Shown: positions 35,006-43,490, numbered from the stretch's first letter. The stretch: 64,000 bases of DNA from Pedobacter nutrimenti (GCF_003208655.1 NZ_QKLU01000006.1:124001-188000); one strand, 5' to 3'. The notes: generated by a model not told the origin, from the sequence alone. Program-made: numbers and translations.

Positions 35006-36424
35006 ATGAAAAGAATACATACATTAACGGGATTGCTGGCAATGGGCTTGTTTTTTAGCTCCTGTTCGAAATTTAATGACGACATTAACACCAACCCCAA
35101 TAAACCCACTGTGGCCTCTGGAACGAAATTGATTGCCAATGCAGAGTTTTATCTGCAGGACATGAGCTCCAATGCCTATGGTAACCTTTATCCGCAGTAT
35201 TTATCCAACACCACATTTACGGAAGATGCGCGCTATTCGACCGTATATTTTAATTATTATACCTGGTATACGGGCCCAATGATGAACCTGGAAACGGTGA
35301 TCAACTCTGGTTCTCTGGATATAAAAGAGGGACCGATTGTCAATCAGATTGCGGTGGCTAAAATTTTAAAGGCTTATTTTTTATGGCATGTGACCGATCG
35401 CTGGGGGAACCTTCCGTTTTCTCAGGCGCTAAAAGGTAAGGACCTGGTCAATCCGGTTTATGATAAGCAGCAGGATATTTATACCGGCATTTTTAAATTA
35501 TTGGACGAGGCCAACGCAAGTATTGTGGTTGCAGGAGGTAACATTAAAAATGACTTTATGTACAACGGGGATATGACCAGCTGGAAAAAATTTGGGAATA
35601 CCATTCATATGCTCGCAGCATTGCGTTTGTCTAAAGTCGATCCTCAACTGGGTAAGACAGAATTTAACAAAGCGCTAGCAGCTGGGGTAATAGACAATAA
35701 TAACCTGAATTTTACTTATCGTAACCTTTCAGATGCGGTTAATCAGAATTACTGGTACAATTCCTTTTCCATACTTAAAAGAAAATGGTATGCGGTGAGT
35801 AAAACCCTGGTGGATAGAATGAAACCCTTTAATGACCCGCGCTTGGCGATTTATGCAGATAAAAACCTTGCAGGAAATTATGTCGGACTGGATTATGGTT
35901 TAAACAGTTCGGTTGTGGTGGATAATTACTCTCTACTTGGTGCGGCCATTCGTCAACAAAATTCACCAGTGTATCTGGTGACTTATGCACAGGCTTTGTT
36001 TGCGCAGGCAGAAGCGGCAAAAATTACCTGGATTCCCGGGGGAGATGCAACCGCCCAAAGCAATTATGATTTGGCCATTGAACAGTCTATCCGTCAATGG
36101 AACAACAATGATGTGAGTGGTTTGGCGGCATTTAAAGCCAATCCGGAAATTGCCTATGATGCGACAAACGGTTTGGCTAAAATTGCAACCCAGCGCTGGG
36201 TGCATTTGTTTATGAATGGTTATGAGTCCTGGGCAGAATGGCGCCGGACAGGCCTTCCTGTTTTAAATCCTCCGGCCGATCTGGGTAAGCCGATTCCAAG
36301 AAGAGAAGCTTATCCAACCCTGGAGCGCTCCGTAAATACTGCCAATTACAACGCAGCTGTTGCTGCTTTTCCATATGGCGGGGCAGATGACCTGAACGCC
36401 AGGGTCTGGTGGGATAAACCTTAA
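35006..36424 (+). CDS. SusD/RagB-family nutrient-binding outer-membrane lipoprotein
   Basis: The 472-aa lipoprotein has a type-II signal peptide with lipobox Cys20 (LFFSSC) followed by SKFNDDINTNPNKP, typical of the 'SusD-like 2' group. It is helix-rich, with TPR-like regions such as QIAVAKILKAYFLWHVTDRW and GNLPFSQALKG. The C-terminus has the WVHLFMNGYESWAEWRRTGL stretch shared by this group. It caps the SusC barrel and captures substrate at the cell surface. It is the last gene of the locus, with a strong terminator 27 bp downstream. Confidence 0.9.
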   Translation: MKRIHTLTGLLAMGLFFSSCSKFNDDINTNPNKPTVASGTKLIANAEFYLQDMSSNAYGNLYPQYLSNTTFTEDARYSTVYFNYYTWYTGPMMNLETVINSGSLDIKEGPIVNQIAVAKILKAYFLWHVTDRWGNLPFSQALKGKDLVNPVYDKQQDIYTGIFKLLDEANASIVVAGGNIKNDFMYNGDMTSWKKFGNTIHMLAALRLSKVDPQLGKTEFNKALAAGVIDNNNLNFTYRNLSDAVNQNYWYNSFSILKRKWYAVSKTLVDRMKPFNDPRLAIYADKNLAGNYVGLDYGLNSSVVVDNYSLLGAAIRQQNSPVYLVTYAQALFAQAEAAKITWIPGGDATAQSNYDLAIEQSIRQWNNNDVSGLAAFKANPEIAYDATNGLAKIATQRWVHLFMNGYESWAEWRRTGLPVLNPPADLGKPIPRREAYPTLERSVNTANYNAAVAAFPYGGADDLNARVWWDKP

Positions 36425-36451
36425 TTTTTAATTTGTTTGTTTTGATTTGGG

Positions 36452-36479
36452 AAGCCCGGCTGAAAAGCCGGGCTTTTTT
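36452..36479 (+). terminator. Intrinsic terminator after SusD-like gene
   Basis: AAGCCCGGC (36452-36460) pairs with 36467-36475 around TGAAAA and is followed by Ts. Confidence 0.92.
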
Positions 36480-36552
36480 GCAAAAAAAAACGAGGTGAAA
36501 ATTTCCAAAACCCCTCAATTAGCCGGGAAGTGATTTTGTGCTTCCAGAGCAG

Positions 36553-36596
36553 ATGAGTCCGGTATGAGTCCGGTATGAATCCGACATGCGTCCGGA
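36553..36596. repeat. Four 11-bp tandem repeats, about one helical turn each
   Basis: Units ATGAGTCCGGT, ATGAGTCCGGT, ATGAATCCGAC and ATGCGTCCGGA follow each other with no spacing. The first two are identical and the next two have 2-3 changes. A further related TCCGGAT/ATCCGGAT pair follows within 25 bp. The 11-bp period puts the TCCGG cores on one face of the helix. Confidence 0.85.
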
Positions 36597-36853
36597 TTTC
36601 TGATAAAAAATCCGGATACATATCGGAAAGATTATGTACTGATAACAGATTCATTATAACCTTTTTTCAGCTACCGGTTGAAAATTCAATTTCCTGAAGT
36701 TTTTCATTTTCCTGTTGACGGACTGAAAAAGCCTCCTGTCCCGCTGGGGGAAAAGAAATGAAAAAAAATCCTGTTTTAATCGGGAACTAGCGCAAACAAG
36801 TGGGGGCGATCTAGCTGTTTTTTTATTATTTTAGCAACAGATAATAGTCAGAC

Positions 36854-37564
36854 ATGAGCGAGGAACCTGTAAACAACTCTTTTGGAATTTTAAAAAGTCT
36901 TAAAAAATTAATTTTTGAGGATAGCCCGGAACCAGCTGTGCCTGAGCCTAAAACAAGTGTTGCCCAAGCTGCACCTGAAGTTAAGGCCGCAACACCTGTA
37001 ACGAAAAACCCGCAAACGAATCTAACCCAAAATACTTCGGATCTTCCTGTGGGGGACGTAAAGCAAATGAAGCTGAAAGTACTGGAAATCCTGGAAAGGA
37101 TCAATGAACCAGGTGTTGATTTTTTTGAGGTTTGGAATGCCGCTGCGGCAATGGGCGCAGTAGATGCCGGATCGCTTAAAGCAGCCTTTACTTCTTTGAA
37201 ATATGCAGATAAGACACTGGATAAGGACAAGCTGATCCGCACCGGAGAAAGTTATGCGGCTGAACTGAAAAGAGTCATTGACAAAGAAACTGCTCAGAAA
37301 CAGGCGCAAAAGGAAAGCATTGAACAAAGCCAGGTGGCCGAAAAAGCGAACCTGAGTACAGAAGTAGAAAAACTGCAGCAGGACATTGAGGCCCTGAAGG
37401 AAAAGTTAAGTGCCAGACAAAAAGAGCTCAAAGAGATCAACAGTAAATATGAACCCCAATTGAAAGATATCGATGCTAAAATTGCACTTGGCAATACTGC
37501 AGTCACCGAAGTGATTACAGATATTGAAAATGCACTTCAAATAATTGAAACCAATATAAACTAA
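36854..37564 (+). CDS. Coiled-coil protein of unknown function (cassette gene A)
   Basis: I do not recognise a family. The 236-aa cytoplasmic protein has a short N-terminal stretch (about 1-20, FGILKSLKKLIFED), an Ala/Pro/Thr-rich linker (about 25-60), a small helical domain (about 65-130, VKQMKLKVLEILERINEPGV then FFEVWNAAAAMGAVDAGSLK), and a long charged coiled coil (about 135-225). No signal peptide or membrane helix is present. It starts a tight three-gene set: gene B follows after 9 bp. The layout suggests a cytoplasmic scaffold that may bind gene B's coiled coil, which is inference. Confidence 0.75.
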   Translation: MSEEPVNNSFGILKSLKKLIFEDSPEPAVPEPKTSVAQAAPEVKAATPVTKNPQTNLTQNTSDLPVGDVKQMKLKVLEILERINEPGVDFFEVWNAAAAMGAVDAGSLKAAFTSLKYADKTLDKDKLIRTGESYAAELKRVIDKETAQKQAQKESIEQSQVAEKANLSTEVEKLQQDIEALKEKLSARQKELKEINSKYEPQLKDIDAKIALGNTAVTEVITDIENALQIIETNIN

Positions 37565-37573
37565 AACCCCGCT

Positions 37574-38683
37574 ATGGAAAACAAGAACCAATTTGTAAAC
37601 ATACCTTCAGAACTGAAGAGCCAGCTGCCGATTTTCCAGGTGCTGGGTGACCACCTGCCGAGTCAGCTTCAGACACCAGAAGCTAAAAAAACCATTTCAA
37701 GCATTTTCTTTTGGGCGCTTATTTTGGGCGGTGCCTTTGCCTTTTTCAAGTTCCTGCCCATTATGCTGGAATATGCAGCCAAAAGCATTTTATTGGTTGT
37801 TTTTAGTATTGTCCTGATTGTCTTGCTGTTGCTTGCACCAAAAATTATTGCCATGCTGCACAGGCTTGGGACCATTTTGATTTTTAAAGGAGAGAAAGCC
37901 ATTATCCGCAACAACCCCATTGAAACGCTTCAGTTGTTGTCCAAAGATGCCAAGGACACTTTAAAAAGGGTCAAAGATAAAATTGCCAATGTGGACGGTG
38001 TTCGCATTGATATGATCCAAAGTGGTGAAACGGCACAAAAAACTGCCGAAGAAAAATATACTTATGCCAAACGTTTTACCGTGGAGGCTGCAAACCTGGA
38101 TGAAAAATCGAAGCAGGAAAGTGCGAATAACAATCCTGAAAAAGCAAATGATTATACCCGGGATGCGAAAGAAACCCGTACCAAGGCTTTCCTGCTGGGG
38201 AAAGAAGGAGAAGCCGAAGAGCAGAACGCCAGAAGCTATGTGCAGTATGCAAATCAGTTTGCCAAAGTATTGGAGGTGCTCAAGGACAATGAAAGTGCTG
38301 CCCGTATTTATGTGAGTACGCTCGACAGCAGCATTTCCATTATTTCCAAAAAACTGGAAGCCACTCAGAAAATGAAAAATGCAACCGAGGGCCTGGCCGA
38401 AGTGTTTAACATCAAAGACGGATGGGTATTTCAGGAAGCCATGGATGCAGCAACTGGAGCCATCAGCCAGAATATTGCTTCTATCCGTTCCAATCTTGAT
38501 TTTCTGGATCAGAACAACAACATCACCGTGGGCGGTGCTCCTTCACAGGGCGAACTGGAAGAGTTTATCAAAAAAGTGGATGAGCGCAATCTAAAAATGC
38601 TTAATGTCAGTAAAATGGCCGACTCTTATTATGAACTGAAACCGGAAGAAAAAGTAGATAAAGGTTTCTCTTTACTGGACTAA
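37574..38683 (+). CDS. Two-helix membrane protein with long coiled coil (cassette gene B)
   Basis: No family is recognised. The 369-aa protein has two adjacent membrane helices (about 45-65, ISSIFFWALILGGAFAFFKF, and about 72-95, ILLVVFSIVLIVLLLLAPKI), then a helix-rich cytoplasmic region (about 100-330) with repeated Ala/Lys/Glu heptads. Part of that region (AKDTLKRVKDKIANVDGVRI, AEEQNARSYVQYANQFAKVL) looks PspA-like in composition. The short C-terminus ends KVDKGFSLLD. The gene lies 9 bp after gene A and 27 bp before gene C. A membrane-stress or scaffold role is possible but not shown by any specific motif. Confidence 0.75.
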   Translation: MENKNQFVNIPSELKSQLPIFQVLGDHLPSQLQTPEAKKTISSIFFWALILGGAFAFFKFLPIMLEYAAKSILLVVFSIVLIVLLLLAPKIIAMLHRLGTILIFKGEKAIIRNNPIETLQLLSKDAKDTLKRVKDKIANVDGVRIDMIQSGETAQKTAEEKYTYAKRFTVEAANLDEKSKQESANNNPEKANDYTRDAKETRTKAFLLGKEGEAEEQNARSYVQYANQFAKVLEVLKDNESAARIYVSTLDSSISIISKKLEATQKMKNATEGLAEVFNIKDGWVFQEAMDAATGAISQNIASIRSNLDFLDQNNNITVGGAPSQGELEEFIKKVDERNLKMLNVSKMADSYYELKPEEKVDKGFSLLD

Positions 38684-38710
38684 TCAATAACATCAAATAG
38701 ATCAATACTT

Positions 38711-39706
38711 ATGGAAGAAAAATCAACATGGGCCCGCTTACGCTGGCCGATAAAAGCAATTATCATTGCCATTCCCATTATCGGAATCGGTTACTGGGGT
38801 TTTGAAAGTGGAAAATTTGAAGGCATTTCGACTAAAAATGATGCTGCCAAAGAGGCAGCCGCTGCGGTAGATGCCAGTCCTGCGGTAAAAAGCAGCGATG
38901 ACAAAAGGGTGTTTAACTATACACCGGAAAAACCGGTTAATGGTGAATATAAAGGTGTCGTGGAGGTGGGTGCTTCTGGTTTTAACTCTTTTGTGGTAAA
39001 CATTGACAAGGAAAAACGCTGGGAGATCATTTCCAAAGATTTTGGTAAATCCTTTGTATACGAAGGGATGGCCAGTACTGAGGACATCCGTAAAGGCCTT
39101 AAAGATTATATCGGAGCCATGTTTGACAAAGGTGTGAAATCTAAAAACATTCACTTTGTGATCAGCTCGGGTGCGCAAAAAGAACCAAAAACAGCGGCCA
39201 TTACTTCTGAACTAAAAAAAATGGGTTATGTGGTGAACCTGGTGACTGCAGAACAGGAAGGCAAACTGGCCCTGAAATGTGTATTGCCTGCCAGTTATTA
39301 TGACAATTCTTTTGTAGTGGATATCGGCTCAGGTAATACGAAAATTTCCTGGATGGACGGTGAGGTGAAATCGGCTGAAGCACCAGGCGCAAAATATTAC
39401 GAAAAAGACCTGAAAGACCAGCTGGTATATGACCTGGTTAAAAAATTAGCCGGAAAGATCCCTGCGGCCAAACGTGAAATTTGCTTCATCATTGGCGGGG
39501 TACCTTTTGAACTGGCCAAACAAGGCCGTACAGGTGAAGAAAGGTTTACCGTGCTGCAAAATCCGGATAAATATGCAACAGATAAAGTGAAAATTAAAAG
39601 TGGGGTAAACATTTATAAGGCCATTAAAGACGCCACCAATTGTGATACTTTTGTATTCGACTGGGATGCGAATTTTACCATCGGCTTTTTACTGGCCATG
39701 AAATAA
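38711..39706 (+). CDS. Membrane-anchored Ppx/GppA-like (ASKHA-fold) protein, degenerate active site (cassette gene C)
   Basis: The 331-aa protein has one N-terminal helix (about 14-31) after a basic start (WARLRWPIK), so the positive-inside rule puts the rest in the periplasm. Residues about 84-331 follow the Ppx/GppA order: a phosphate-1-like ASGFNSFVV (88-96), SSGAQKEPK (152-160), TAEQEGKLAL (179-188, like the SGEEEARL catalytic-Glu segment), phosphate-2 VVDIGSGNTKISW (202-214, Asp204) and IIGG (260-263). The usual Asp of the DLGSNSF motif is Ala88 here, so exopolyphosphatase or pppGpp activity is doubtful. It may sense or bind rather than hydrolyse. Confidence 0.75.
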   Translation: MEEKSTWARLRWPIKAIIIAIPIIGIGYWGFESGKFEGISTKNDAAKEAAAAVDASPAVKSSDDKRVFNYTPEKPVNGEYKGVVEVGASGFNSFVVNIDKEKRWEIISKDFGKSFVYEGMASTEDIRKGLKDYIGAMFDKGVKSKNIHFVISSGAQKEPKTAAITSELKKMGYVVNLVTAEQEGKLALKCVLPASYYDNSFVVDIGSGNTKISWMDGEVKSAEAPGAKYYEKDLKDQLVYDLVKKLAGKIPAAKREICFIIGGVPFELAKQGRTGEERFTVLQNPDKYATDKVKIKSGVNIYKAIKDATNCDTFVFDWDANFTIGFLLAMK

Positions 39707-39728
39707 TTTTTTAAAAGAAACAACCAAG

Positions 39729-39766
39729 GCAGCCGTTTTCCGATCAGGGGAGCGGCTGCTGTCGTT
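39729..39766 (+). terminator. GC-rich hairpin after the ASKHA cassette
   Basis: GCAGCCG and CGGCTGC (about 39731-39760) form a 7-bp stem around a 16-nt loop. No T run follows, so it could be a weak or factor-dependent stop. Confidence 0.45.
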
Positions 39767-39911
39767 TACTGACCTTTTAACCCTGAAAGTTAAAAGCTGT
39801 GTTAATTTTATTCATTTATAACGCCTAATTAACCTACCCTTAACAATGCACCTGTACATTTGTGGTGTAAATATTTGGTTAGTATTTATAAGTTTAGGTT
39901 TAGTTGATAAC

Positions 39912-39940
39912 AAAAAGCCACGATGGATGTCGTGGCTTTT
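39912..39940. terminator. Bidirectional terminator next to the OlsF-like gene
   Basis: AAAAGCCACG (39913-39922) pairs with CGTGGCTTTT (39931-39940). It lies 5 bp past the stop of the minus-strand acyltransferase gene and also faces plus-strand transcripts from the 39855 candidate promoter. Confidence 0.85.
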
Positions 39941-39944
39941 CGTT

Positions 39945-41696
39945 TTAAAAGTTTTTTCCGATTTTTTCCAGCATTTCCGGCGGAATATTTTGGGTATCCA
40001 CCAGCAGGAAGCCATCCAGGCAATCTGAAAACTTGGGATCTATATTGAAGCAAATGATTTTTGCATTCAGGTTCATATACTGCCGGAGCAAAACCGGTAT
40101 TTTGATATGGGTGTTTTCTATATCCGAAATCAGGCTGTCCAGGTCTTTCAAAGATTCACTGCTTTCAATAAGCAGGTCTTTATCAATAGGGGTCAGGTCG
40201 GCCTTAAATTTATTTTTTGGTTTTACATAATGCGCCAGCTCGTAGTCGAAATGATTTTTGGTAATGTAATCCACAATCAGCGACTTGGAAAACTTGGAGA
40301 AATTATTACTAATGCTCACCGGGCCGAACATGTACCTGTATTGCGGGTTGTCCAGCAGATATTTCAGGATCCCTTTCCACAATAAAAACAGGGGCAACGG
40401 TTTTTGCTGGTATTCTTTGCGGATCCAGGAACGTCCCAGTTCAATACCTTTACGTAAAATAGGGTAAAATGGCTCCTTAATTTTAAACAATTCAGAAAGG
40501 TAAAACCCCCTGCGGCCCATGGTGTTCAGGATTTCATCCCCTTTACCGATCCGGTAAGCCCCTACAATATTCTGCTGTTCTTTATCCCAGATGAATAAAT
40601 GATGATAATAGATGTCATAATTGTCCAGGTCAATCTTTTTATTGGTCCCTTCTCCGACTTCCCTGAAGGTAATCTCACGCAGGCGGCCGATTTCTTTCAG
40701 GATATTGGGAATAATGGCTGTCGGGGTAATATACACCTCATAATTTTTTTCGGCCCATACCCGGAAACTTTCCAATTGCTCTACTTCTTCTACAATCAGT
40801 TCCCTTGGGGTTTCCTCAATAACTGGTTCTGGTTTTTTCTTGATCTTGAACAGGTTAATCGGATTGAACAGTTTACGTTCCTGTTCAAGTCCTGTACCCA
40901 GTGCATAGGTGCGCGCCCTTAAAAAGTCAAGCAATTTATTGGTGTTGTTCCGGTAAGAAATATCTTCTATTTGTATGGGTTTACCAATGCGGACTTTCAT
41001 TTTAAGCCCTTGTTTGTTCAGGAACTCAGAAGGCAGCTTGGCTGTACGCAGGGTCGGGTGTATAAAACTCAGGATGTTAAACAATATTCCGTTATTTCCG
41101 TGAAAATAAATCGGTACCACGGGAACTTTGGCCCGGGCAATGAGTTTCCCTACTACAGGATGCCATATGCGGTCCGTAATTTCCTGTTTGTCCAGACTGA
41201 AGGTAGATACTTCGCCTGCAGGAAAGATTCCGATAGGGGTGCCGCTTTGCAGCAGGTCGAAGGTGGCTTTTAAGCCACTGATGCTGGAAGAATGCTGTAC
41301 ATTTTCAAAAGGGTTAACGGCTACAAAAAACTCATCCAGGTTTGGAATCTTTTTTAAGATGAAATTGACCATCACTTTGGCCTCAGGTCTTACTGTGCAC
41401 AGTAATTTGACCAGGGCAAGCCCTTCCACACCACCATAAGGATGGTTGGCAATGGCAATAAAACCCCCTGTTTTAGGGATGTTTTTCAGGTCATCTTCAT
41501 CAAAATCTATGCTGACGCCAATTGTCTCCAGTATCTTGTCAACGAATTCCAGCCCGCTGAAATGTTTGTTCTGAGAGAAAACTTTATTGATGTCGTTGAG
41601 CTTCATCACTTCCATAAGCAGTGCCGCCAGGCCAGGTACACCTAATTTGTCTATTTTGGTGGCCTTGGCGAATTCTTTGGTGGTTATGATCTTCAT
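39945..41696 (-). CDS. OlsF-like two-domain acyltransferase (PlsC-type plus GNAT-type), aminolipid synthesis
   Basis: The 583-aa fusion has an N-terminal lysophospholipid-acyltransferase domain (about 55-275) with the catalytic segment NHPYGGVEG, the FPAGEVSTF substrate motif and VPIYFHGNNG. A C-terminal GNAT-like domain (about 315-530, OlsB-type) includes YYHHLFIWDKEQQNIVGAYR, FYLSELFKIKEPF and ELGRSWIRKEYQ. Bifunctional OlsF enzymes make ornithine lipids by N- then O-acylation, and Bacteroidota also make glycine lipids with related proteins. The domain set supports an aminolipid product; the head group cannot be told. It is monocistronic, divergent from the helix-hairpin-helix gene. Confidence 0.78.
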   Translation of the reverse strand: MKIITTKEFAKATKIDKLGVPGLAALLMEVMKLNDINKVFSQNKHFSGLEFVDKILETIGVSIDFDEDDLKNIPKTGGFIAIANHPYGGVEGLALVKLLCTVRPEAKVMVNFILKKIPNLDEFFVAVNPFENVQHSSSISGLKATFDLLQSGTPIGIFPAGEVSTFSLDKQEITDRIWHPVVGKLIARAKVPVVPIYFHGNNGILFNILSFIHPTLRTAKLPSEFLNKQGLKMKVRIGKPIQIEDISYRNNTNKLLDFLRARTYALGTGLEQERKLFNPINLFKIKKKPEPVIEETPRELIVEEVEQLESFRVWAEKNYEVYITPTAIIPNILKEIGRLREITFREVGEGTNKKIDLDNYDIYYHHLFIWDKEQQNIVGAYRIGKGDEILNTMGRRGFYLSELFKIKEPFYPILRKGIELGRSWIRKEYQQKPLPLFLLWKGILKYLLDNPQYRYMFGPVSISNNFSKFSKSLIVDYITKNHFDYELAHYVKPKNKFKADLTPIDKDLLIESSESLKDLDSLISDIENTHIKIPVLLRQYMNLNAKIICFNIDPKFSDCLDGFLLVDTQNIPPEMLEKIGKNF

Positions 41697-41877
41697 TTAA
41701 AAATTGGTTTTTGGATTTATTACTGCCTCCGGGAACAAGCAGTAAACGCAACACCAAAAATATGATTTATATTTCTAACAAGTGTTCAAAATTTAAATAC
41801 AGATGTCCTGCTTATTTAAACAGGGGTTTAAAAGTTTTTTAACCAGTTTTTGAAAGGACTGAACGACATTGGCTGCA

Positions 41878-42771
41878 ATGAAAAATCGTTTAATTGCCCG
41901 TTTTAACTTTAGTAAAAAAGAATTCAACGGTTTGGTCCTTTTGCTGGGCTTGCTGCTGGCCCTGATGTTTTTTCCTTATGCCTTTAAATGGTGCTTTCCG
42001 GTAAAGGACAATCCCCGGGAAGATGAACTTGCCCTGTTGGAACTGAGGGCCAGGCTGGAAAAACAAAGCTTTTCCCGGCAGACAAAAGAAAAGCTGTTCT
42101 TCAAAAAACCAAAACCGGGAGCGCTGTTTTCTTTTGATCCGAACGCTATTGGACTTGAACAATGGCAACAGTTGGGTTTTTCCGAAAAGCAGGCCTTATC
42201 TATCTTAAACTACCGGAGCAAGGGAGGCCGGTTCAAAAGAGCGGAAGACCTGCAGAAAATATATGTGGTCTCTGCCGGTCAGTACCAGCGGCTTTATCCT
42301 TATATAAAAATCTCATCCGCGCCTGCAGACAGTTCCCCAGGGCAAACAAAGCGGGGCTACACTGCTCCGGTGAAAGTATGGATAGAGCTCAATGCGGCCG
42401 ACAGTATGGAACTGGACAGGGTCAGGGGAATAGGGCCTGCCTTTGCCAGACGAATTGTGAAGTACCGGGACCGTTTGGGTGGTTTTTATAAAAAGGAACA
42501 GTTGTTGGAGGTTTTTGGCCTGGACTCGGCTAAGTTTATGGAAATCAGGGACCAGGTTTGGGCAGACAGTACAGCCGTCAAAAAACTGAATATCAATACC
42601 GCGGTTATGGAAGATTTTAAATACCATCCCTACCTGAGGTACAAACAAGCAAATGCGATTATAGAATATCGGAAACAACACGGAAATTATGTTAATATTG
42701 CAGACTTAAAAAAGGTTGCTATTCTTACACCCCCGCTGGTGGAGATACTAAGCCATTATATTTCTTTTTAA
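41878..42771 (+). CDS. Helix-hairpin-helix (ComEA-like) repeat protein
   Basis: The 297-aa protein (from the ATG at 41878; an upstream in-frame TTG at 41869 is a weaker choice) has an N-terminal membrane helix (about 16-37, LVLLLGLLLALMFFPYAFKW) and three helix-hairpin-helix regions: LGFSEKQALSILNYRSKGGR, VRGIGPAFARRIVKYRDRLG and LRYKQANAIIEYRKQHGNYV. HhH repeats bind DNA without sequence specificity. In Bacteroidota such anchored ComEA-like proteins are common and could take part in DNA uptake or envelope DNA contact. apt follows after 2 bp, so the two are probably co-transcribed. Confidence 0.85.
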   Translation: MKNRLIARFNFSKKEFNGLVLLLGLLLALMFFPYAFKWCFPVKDNPREDELALLELRARLEKQSFSRQTKEKLFFKKPKPGALFSFDPNAIGLEQWQQLGFSEKQALSILNYRSKGGRFKRAEDLQKIYVVSAGQYQRLYPYIKISSAPADSSPGQTKRGYTAPVKVWIELNAADSMELDRVRGIGPAFARRIVKYRDRLGGFYKKEQLLEVFGLDSAKFMEIRDQVWADSTAVKKLNINTAVMEDFKYHPYLRYKQANAIIEYRKQHGNYVNIADLKKVAILTPPLVEILSHYISF

Positions 42772-42773
42772 TC

Positions 42774-43301
42774 ATGATTGAATCAAAAATAAAGCAGACG
42801 GTAAGAGATGTTGCCGATTTTCCAAAACCGGGAATCGTTTTTAAAGACATTACCCCGATTTTAAAAGATGCGGAACTTTGTAAAGAGATTACGGCCGCTC
42901 TGGCCGCCCAGGTGGAAAATTTACAGGTTGATGTGGTGGCAGGTATTGAAAGCCGTGGCTTTTTGTTTGGAATGCTGTTGGCGCAGGCCCTTAAAATTCC
43001 TTTTGTTCCCATTAGGAAGGCCGGAAAACTGCCTTTTAAAACGATACAGCAGGCTTGTAACCTGGAGTACGGGAGCGCGATACTGGAATTGCACGAAGAT
43101 GCCCTTCAAGCTGGCCAGCGGGTACTGATCCATGATGATCTTCTGGCTACAGGGGGTACAGTGGTTGCCGCTTCCAAACTGGTCGGTCAACTGCAGGCAG
43201 AAGTGGTTGGCTGTTCTTTTATTATTGCACTGGACTTTTTAAAGGGTAGGGAGCGTCTGGCAGAATATAGCCCGGCCGTGTTTTCCCTGGCTTCTTATTA
43301 A
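42774..43301 (+). CDS. apt: Adenine phosphoribosyltransferase
   Basis: The 175-aa enzyme salvages adenine to AMP using PRPP. Motifs are DFPKPGIVFKDITPILKD near the N-terminus, GIESRGFLFGMLLAQAL, RKAGKLPFKT and the PRPP loop VLIHDDLLATGGTVVAA (about residues 117-133). Length is typical (170-180). It lies 2 bp after the helix-hairpin-helix gene and is followed by a long hairpin. Confidence 0.95.
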   Translation: MIESKIKQTVRDVADFPKPGIVFKDITPILKDAELCKEITAALAAQVENLQVDVVAGIESRGFLFGMLLAQALKIPFVPIRKAGKLPFKTIQQACNLEYGSAILELHEDALQAGQRVLIHDDLLATGGTVVAASKLVGQLQAEVVGCSFIIALDFLKGRERLAEYSPAVFSLASY

Positions 43302-43310
43302 TTTTGTTTC

Positions 43311-43354
43311 TTCCGGCAGGAAAAAAATATTAAAATATTTTTGGCTTGCCGGAA
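43311..43354 (+). terminator. Long hairpin after apt (possible terminator)
   Basis: TTCCGGCA (43311-43318) pairs with 43347-43354, and an AT-rich inner stem continues the pairing. No T run follows the outer stem, so the function is tentative. Confidence 0.45.
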
Positions 43355-43490
43355 CTGTGATTTTATAGCTTGAAACTGACATCATCAGGTTAATGAACTA
43401 AATACCATTTTGTTCTGTTTTAAGGAGAATATTTTTCTGCATATGCTGTTGAATTATTTGCCTATAATTGCTCAAATTCAATAGAAAAAC

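Larger units (their letters stand above)
36425..36853. other. Non-coding stretch between SusD-like gene and the ASKHA cassette
   Basis: This gap of 429 bases holds a terminator (36452-36479), an 11-bp tandem repeat (36553-36596), a related stray copy near 36610-36627 and, at 36827-36834, a weak -7-like TATTTTAG for the next operon. I find no credible gene in it on either strand. Confidence 0.6.
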
